Of a DNA stretch of 9,827 nucleotides, positions 5,688 to 9,827 are shown piece by piece. Position 1 is the first letter of the stretch; every line of letters begins with the position of its first letter. A program made the translations under genes and the position numbers. This DNA is from Methyloligella sp. (lineage in GTDB: Bacteria > Pseudomonadota > Alphaproteobacteria > Rhizobiales > JALUTE01). The notes below the pieces were generated by a model, which searched no databases, was not told where the DNA came from, and worked only from the letters and a program-made list of their open reading frames with translations. The stretch covers positions 1 through 9,827 of the forward strand of contig JALUTE010000358.1 in the NCBI GenBank assembly GCA_027058255.1, given 5' to 3'.

Positions 5688-7170
5688 AACCGGCGCCAGC
5701 CGGCCGCTGTGGCTGTGGGATGAGGCGGTGGCGGCCGCCGGCGGGCGCGGCGTGGGCACGCCGCCCGCGGCCATTGGCGGCGTTTCCATCGACACCCGCA
5801 CCCTCGCGCCCGGCGATCTCTTCGTCGCCATTCGGGGCGAGAGGCGCGACGGTCATGCCTTCGTTGCCGATGCCTTCGCCGCCGGCGCTGCGGCGGCTCT
5901 CGTGACCGACGGCTTCGAGGCGCCCGGGGGCGCGGCGCCGCTCATCCGTGTCGCCGACACCCTGGCCGGGCTCGAGGGCCTGGGCCAGGCCGCCCGGGCA
6001 CGGGCCGAGGCCGTGGGCGGCGCGCGCATCATCGCGGTCACGGGCAGCGCCGGCAAGACGGGCACCAAGGAGGCGCTGCGCCAGGCGCTGGAGGCCACGC
6101 GGCCGGGCGCCGTGCATGCCGCCGAGAAGTCCTACAACAATCAGTGGGGCGTGCCCCTTTCCCTCGCCCGCATGCCCGCACGGACCGCCTTCGGCATCTT
6201 CGAGATCGGCATGAACAGCCCGGGCGAGATCGCGCCCCTCGCCGCCCAGGTGCGCCCGCATGTGGCCATTGTCACGACGGTCGCAAGCGTGCATGTGGGC
6301 GCCTTTGAGTCCGAGGCGGCCATCGCGCACGAGAAGGGGGCGATCTTCTCGGGCCTCGTGCCCGGGGGGCTCGCGCTCATTCCGCGCGACAGCCCCCATC
6401 ATGAGCGGCTGCGCCTTGCGGCCGCCGCGAGCCCCGCCGGCGGCATTTTGAGCTTCGGGGAAAGCGAGGGGGCCGAGATTCGCCTCCGCTCCATCGCCCT
6501 CGATGCCGAGGGCTCGCATGTGGAGGCGGAGATCTGCGGGCGCCGGCTCGCCTGGCGCATGGGCGCGCCGGGGCGCCATCTTGCCATCAATGCGCTTGCC
6601 GTTCTGGGCGCGGTGATGGCCGTCGGGGGGGATGTGGACCGGGCCGCCGAGACCTTTGCGGGCCTCTCGGTGCAGAAGGGGCGGGGTGCGCGCAAGCGCC
6701 TGGCCCATGGGCAAGGCACCGTGCTGCTGGTGGACGAGAGCTACAACGCCAATCCGGCCTCCATGCGCGCGGCCCTGGAGGCGCTGGCCCTGGTGCCGCG
6801 TGACGCCTTCCCGCGCCGCGTGGCCGTGCTCGGCGACATGCTGGAGCTCGGCGAGGCGGCCGACGCGCTGCACCGCGCCCTGGCCGAGCCCGTCATGGCA
6901 GCCGGCATCGACCGGGTCTTCGCCTGCGGGCCGCACATGGCGGCCCTCTTCGAGGCCCTGCCCGAACGGCTCCGCGGCGCCTGGGAGGAAAACGCCGAGG
7001 CGCTCACGCCGCACGTGCTCACCGCCATCGCGTCGGGCGACGCGGTCATGGTCAAGGGCTCGCTCGCCAGCCGCATGGGCCCCATCGTCGAGGCGCTCGA
7101 GGCGGCCCTCACCGAAGGGGCAGGAGATGCTGAGCGCGCCGCATCGGATGCGGAAAGCACCGGCGGATGA
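5680..7170 (+). CDS. murF: MurF, UDP-MurNAc-tripeptide--D-Ala-D-Ala ligase
   Basis: MurF adds D-Ala-D-Ala to the MurNAc tripeptide, the last cytoplasmic step before MraY, using ATP. The 496-residue product has SIDTRTLAPGDLFVAIRG (36-53), the ATP loop TGSAGKT (121-127), SYNNQWGVPLS (151-161), EIGMNSPGEI (175-184), DESYNANPASM (352-362), GDMLELG (395-401) and VKGSLASRM (468-476). All are family signatures. ATG 5680 is preferred over the in-frame GTG at 5674 because GAGGGG at 5665-5670 is 9 nt before the ATG but only 3 nt before the GTG. It overlaps the murE end by 8 nt, so the two ligases are probably translationally coupled. The C-terminal 16 residues are an Ala/Asp/Glu-rich extension of no clear function. 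A run of seven G at 6625-6631 lies in the gene without breaking the frame. Confidence 0.97.
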   Translation: MGETGASRPLWLWDEAVAAAGGRGVGTPPAAIGGVSIDTRTLAPGDLFVAIRGERRDGHAFVADAFAAGAAAALVTDGFEAPGGAAPLIRVADTLAGLEGLGQAARARAEAVGGARIIAVTGSAGKTGTKEALRQALEATRPGAVHAAEKSYNNQWGVPLSLARMPARTAFGIFEIGMNSPGEIAPLAAQVRPHVAIVTTVASVHVGAFESEAAIAHEKGAIFSGLVPGGLALIPRDSPHHERLRLAAAASPAGGILSFGESEGAEIRLRSIALDAEGSHVEAEICGRRLAWRMGAPGRHLAINALAVLGAVMAVGGDVDRAAETFAGLSVQKGRGARKRLAHGQGTVLLVDESYNANPASMRAALEALALVPRDAFPRRVAVLGDMLELGEAADALHRALAEPVMAAGIDRVFACGPHMAALFEALPERLRGAWEENAEALTPHVLTAIASGDAVMVKGSLASRMGPIVEALEAALTEGAGDAERAASDAESTGG

Positions 7171-7212
7171 CGGATTCGAACGCACAAGAACGAACAGGCA
7201 CGAGGAACGTCC

Positions 7213-8301
7213 ATGCTCTATGAGCTCGTGAATTTCGCCGATGAGTTCAACGTGTTGAACGTGTTCCGCTATGTCACGTTCCGCACCGGCGGCGCCATCA
7301 TGACCGCGCTCTTCTTCGTCTTCCTCTTCGGCCCCGGCATCATCCGCCTCCTGCGCGTGCGCCAGGGCAAGGGCCAGCCCATCCGCGAGGACGGGCCCGA
7401 GCGCCATCTCTTCACCAAGGTCGGCACGCCCACCATGGGCGGCCTGATGATCCTCCTGGGCGTGACCGTCGCAACCCTGCTCTGGGCCAATTGGGCCAAC
7501 CCCTATGTCTGGATCGTGCTCGGCGTGACCCTCGCCTTCGGGGCCATCGGCTTCTATGACGACTTCATGAAGGTGACCCGCCGCTCGGCCGCCCACGGCT
7601 TCACCGGCAAGGTGCGCCTCGCCCTCGAATTCGCCATTGCCGCCGCCGCCACCTGGCTGATGGTCTCCCTCGGCAAGGAGCCCTTCGCCTCCTCCCTCAC
7701 CGTCCCCTTCTTCAAGGACGTGCTCATCTATCTCGGTCCGTTCTTCATTCTGGTGGGCGCCTTCGTCATCGCCGGGTCGGGCAATGCGGTCAATCTCACC
7801 GACGGCCTCGACGGCCTCGCCATCGTGCCCGTGATGATCGCCGCGGCCACCTTCGGCCTCATCGCCTATCTCTCGGGCCATGCGGTGTTCGCCAAATATC
7901 TGCAGATTCATTTCGTGCCCGGGGCCGGCGAGCTCGCCGTCTTCTGCGGCGCGCTTCTGGGCGCCGGGCTCGGCTTTCTCTGGTTCAATGCGCCGCCTGC
8001 GCTCATCTTCATGGGCGACACGGGCTCGCTCGCCCTTGGCGGCGCGCTCGGCAGCATCGCGGTCGCCACCAAGCACGAGCTGGTGCTCGCCATCGTCGGC
8101 GGCCTCTTCGTGCTCGAGACGGTGTCGGTGATCGTTCAGGTGATCTCGTTCAAGCTCACGGGCAAGCGCGTCTTCCGCATGGCGCCGCTGCATCACCATT
8201 TCGAGCAGAAGGGCTGGGAGGAGCCGACCGTGGTCGTGCGCTTCTGGATCATCGCCGTGGTGCTGGCGCTGATCGGGCTTGCGACCCTCAAGCTGCGCTG
8301 A
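7213..8301 (+). CDS. mraY: MraY, phospho-MurNAc-pentapeptide transferase
   Basis: MraY moves phospho-MurNAc-pentapeptide from UDP to undecaprenyl phosphate, making lipid I at the inner face of the inner membrane. The 362-residue product is very hydrophobic, with about ten membrane segments as expected for the family. Family motifs are KVGTPTMGG (69-77), the catalytic Asp pair in FYDDF (D116, D117), NAVNLTDGLDGLA (191-203), FMGDTGSLALGG (266-277, D269) and PLHHHFEQKGWEE (325-337, His327-329). The N-terminus MLYELVNF is typical. AGGA at 7203-7206 lies 6 nt before the ATG. A 42-nt gap separates it from murF and a 45-nt gap from murD. Nothing is missing or truncated. Confidence 0.98.
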   Translation: MLYELVNFADEFNVLNVFRYVTFRTGGAIMTALFFVFLFGPGIIRLLRVRQGKGQPIREDGPERHLFTKVGTPTMGGLMILLGVTVATLLWANWANPYVWIVLGVTLAFGAIGFYDDFMKVTRRSAAHGFTGKVRLALEFAIAAAATWLMVSLGKEPFASSLTVPFFKDVLIYLGPFFILVGAFVIAGSGNAVNLTDGLDGLAIVPVMIAAATFGLIAYLSGHAVFAKYLQIHFVPGAGELAVFCGALLGAGLGFLWFNAPPALIFMGDTGSLALGGALGSIAVATKHELVLAIVGGLFVLETVSVIVQVISFKLTGKRVFRMAPLHHHFEQKGWEEPTVVVRFWIIAVVLALIGLATLKLR

Positions 8302-8346
8302 TCATTCCCGCATGCAGACGGGGTGGAATCGGGTAAGATTTCGCCC

Positions 8347-9827
8347 ATGATTCCCATCACCACATGCAAGGGGCAGCGGATCGCCGTGTTCGGCCTCGGC
8401 CTCTCGGGGCTCTGGGCCGCGCGCGCGCTTGAGGCCGGGGGCGCAGAGGTCTGCGCCTGGGACGACAGCGAGGCGGCGCGGGCGCGCGCCGAGGCCGAGG
8501 GCATTGCGCTTTCGGATCTGAGCCGGGCGGAATGGAGCCAGTTCCGCGCCCTTGTGCTCGCTCCGGGCGTGCCGCTCACCCATCCCGAGCCCCACTGGAC
8601 CGTCGCGCTTGCGCGCGCCGCCGGCATCGAGATCATCGGCGACACCGAGCTTTTCTTCCGCGAGCGCGCAAGCACCTGCCCCGAGGCGCCCGTCATCGCC
8701 ATCACCGGCACCAATGGCAAGTCCACCACCACCGCACTCGTCGCCCATCTCGTCCATGCGGCCGGCGGCAAGGCGGTGATCGGCGGAAATATCGGCGAGG
8801 CGGTGCTGAGCCTGCCCGCGCTCGCGCCCGATGTCATCACCGTGCTGGAGCTTTCCTCCTATCAGCTCGATCTCACCCCGTCCGTCGCGCCCGATGCGGC
8901 CGCGCTTCTCAACATCAGCCCCGACCATCTCGACCGGCACGGCGACATGGATCGCTATGCCGCCATCAAGGCCGGCATCTTCCGCAATATGGGGCCGGGT
9001 GACCGGGCCGTGATCAGCCAGGACGATGCCCATTGCCGCCAGGCGGCGAGCGTTCTCGGCGAGGGCGCACGCCTCATGCCCGTCTCCGTGTCGCGCCGCC
9101 TGCCCCGCGGCGTCTTCGTCCAGGATGGCGTGCTGTTCGAGGCCGATGGCGAGGAGGCGCGCCCCGTGGCCGAGCTCGCCGGCATTGCCGCGCTCCGCGG
9201 CCGGCACAACTGGCAGAACGCGGCCGTGGCCTGGGCGCTTGTCCGCCATTTCGGCCTGCCGCCCCGCCGCCTGGGCCGGGCGCTGAGGACCTTTCCCGGC
9301 CTCGTCCATCGCATGGAGATTCTGGGCCGGCGCGGGCCTGTGCTCTTCGTCAACGATTCCAAGGCGACCAACGCCAATGCCGCCGCCCGGTCGCTCGCTG
9401 CCTTCGAGGACATCTACTGGATCGCCGGAGGGCGCGCCAAGGAAGGGGGCATCGAGAGCCTGCGCCGGCTCTTCCCGCGCGTGGCGCGCGCCTATCTGAT
9501 CGGCGAGGCGGCCGAGGCCTTCGCCGCCACCCTGGCCGAGGCGGGCGTGGCCCACGCGATGGCCGGAACCCTGCAGAAGGCCCTCGCCATGGCGGCCGAG
9601 GACGCCGCCCGCGAGGGACGCGCAGCGCCGGTGGTTCTGCTCGCGCCGGCCTGCGCCTCCTTCGACCAGTTCGAAAGTTTCGCCGCCCGCGGCGAGGCGT
9701 TCCGTGCCGGCGTCGCCGCTCTCGAAGGCATCGCGCTCGAGCCCATGGCCACGGGCGCTGCCGGCGGCCATGCGGCGCGCGCCGCATGGCCGCCGGCAGC
9801 GCCCGTGGCCATGGGCTCGAGCGCGAT
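8347..9827 (+). CDS. murD: MurD, UDP-MurNAc-L-Ala--D-Glu ligase (3' end not resolved)
   Basis: MurD adds D-glutamate to UDP-MurNAc-L-Ala in the cytoplasm using ATP. The start MIPITT at ATG 8347 resembles alphaproteobacterial MurD; GTG 8323 in frame is less likely. Only a weak ribosome site (GGTAAG, ending 9 nt upstream) is seen. Motifs are FGLGLSGL (15-22, nucleotide fold), the ATP loop TGTNGKST (120-127), LELSSYQLD (167-175), NISPDHLDRHG (189-199), probable carbamylated Lys208, RGRHNWQNA (284-292), NDSKATNANA (336-345) and PACASFDQF (434-442). Residue 459 falls at 9721, where MurD proteins are nearly complete, yet no stop follows. The frame runs into a perfect palindrome (9730-9827) to the window end. 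Residues after about 478 are translated from mirrored sequence and are probably not real. Confidence 0.93.
   Translation, partial: MIPITTCKGQRIAVFGLGLSGLWAARALEAGGAEVCAWDDSEAARARAEAEGIALSDLSRAEWSQFRALVLAPGVPLTHPEPHWTVALARAAGIEIIGDTELFFRERASTCPEAPVIAITGTNGKSTTTALVAHLVHAAGGKAVIGGNIGEAVLSLPALAPDVITVLELSSYQLDLTPSVAPDAAALLNISPDHLDRHGDMDRYAAIKAGIFRNMGPGDRAVISQDDAHCRQAASVLGEGARLMPVSVSRRLPRGVFVQDGVLFEADGEEARPVAELAGIAALRGRHNWQNAAVAWALVRHFGLPPRRLGRALRTFPGLVHRMEILGRRGPVLFVNDSKATNANAAARSLAAFEDIYWIAGGRAKEGGIESLRRLFPRVARAYLIGEAAEAFAATLAEAGVAHAMAGTLQKALAMAAEDAAREGRAAPVVLLAPACASFDQFESFAARGEAFRAGVAALEGIALEPMATGAAGGHAARAAWPPAAPVAMGSSA
9730..9827. repeat. Perfect 98-bp palindrome with no spacer at the window edge
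   Basis: The two 49-base arms, 9730-9778 and 9779-9827, are exact reverse complements with no mismatch and no loop. The left arm starts ATCGCGCTCGAG and the window ends CTCGAGCGCGAT. I checked every block of the arms. The repeat runs to the last base, so the arms may be longer outside the window. The left arm reads as the plausible continuation of MurD; the right arm is its mirror and has no stop in the MurD frame. A fold-back made during library preparation or assembly at a contig end is the simplest explanation. Confidence 0.97.

Noticed and set aside
4759..8199. A minus-strand open frame of over 1100 codons opposite murE, murF and mraY
   Set aside because: It lies antisense to three intact genes with full motif sets. 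Its product is rich in Gly, Ala, Arg and His with no recognisable domain. Long antisense frames are expected where G/C-rich codons make stops rare.
8302..9771. A minus-strand open frame of about 490 codons opposite murD
   Set aside because: It lies entirely antisense to murD with no domain I can recognise, and its start falls in the suspect palindrome.
1..9827. CRISPR array, transposon, phage, tRNA or toxin-antitoxin genes
   Set aside because: No regularly spaced repeats, transposase, integrase or tRNA-like fold was found; the window is filled by conserved dcw genes.

Overview
The window is the front part of a division and cell wall (dcw) cluster from a GC-rich alphaproteobacterium. All genes lie on the plus strand in the canonical order mraZ - rsmH - ftsL - ftsI - murE - murF - mraY - murD. 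The alphaproteobacterial call, most likely Hyphomicrobiales, is an inference. It rests on the gene order, the short FtsL with almost no cytoplasmic tail, the MurD N-terminus beginning MIPITT, the DNPR motif for meso-diaminopimelate in MurE, and a TTAA-N7-TTGA element of the CtrA type at the promoter. I cannot name a genus.

Bases 1-377 hold no gene. They contain small inverted repeats (26-50 and 60-75), then one well-placed promoter (TTGACA at 123-128, 17-bp spacer, TATCCC at 146-151). Three TGGGN boxes spaced exactly 10 bp apart (128-152, minus strand) lie over the spacer and -10, which is the arrangement expected of an MraZ autorepression operator. A leader of about 220 nt follows, with a perfect 10-bp long-range stem (179-188 with 231-240). 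From 378 to the window end the genes are tightly packed. mraZ/rsmH overlap by 4 nt, ftsL/ftsI are 3 nt apart, and murE/murF overlap by 8 nt. The gaps at ftsI-murE (145 nt), murF-mraY (42 nt) and mraY-murD (45 nt) are the only real spacers. The ftsI-murE spacer is exactly filled by a 49-codon frame coupled to both neighbours.

Functionally the operon joins septum assembly (FtsL and the transpeptidase FtsI) to cytoplasmic precursor synthesis. MurD adds D-Glu, MurE adds meso-DAP, MurF adds D-Ala-D-Ala, and MraY makes lipid I at the membrane. The MraZ regulator and the 16S rRNA methyltransferase RsmH lead the operon. All the enzymes keep the family motifs I looked for, so this is an ordinary, intact housekeeping locus. 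I do not see a new gene system here.

The most unusual object is at the right edge. Bases 9730-9827 form a perfect 98-bp palindrome with no spacer, running to the last base, and murD runs into it without a stop codon. This looks like a fold-back at a contig end, so sequence after about 9778 should not be trusted as real genome until checked.
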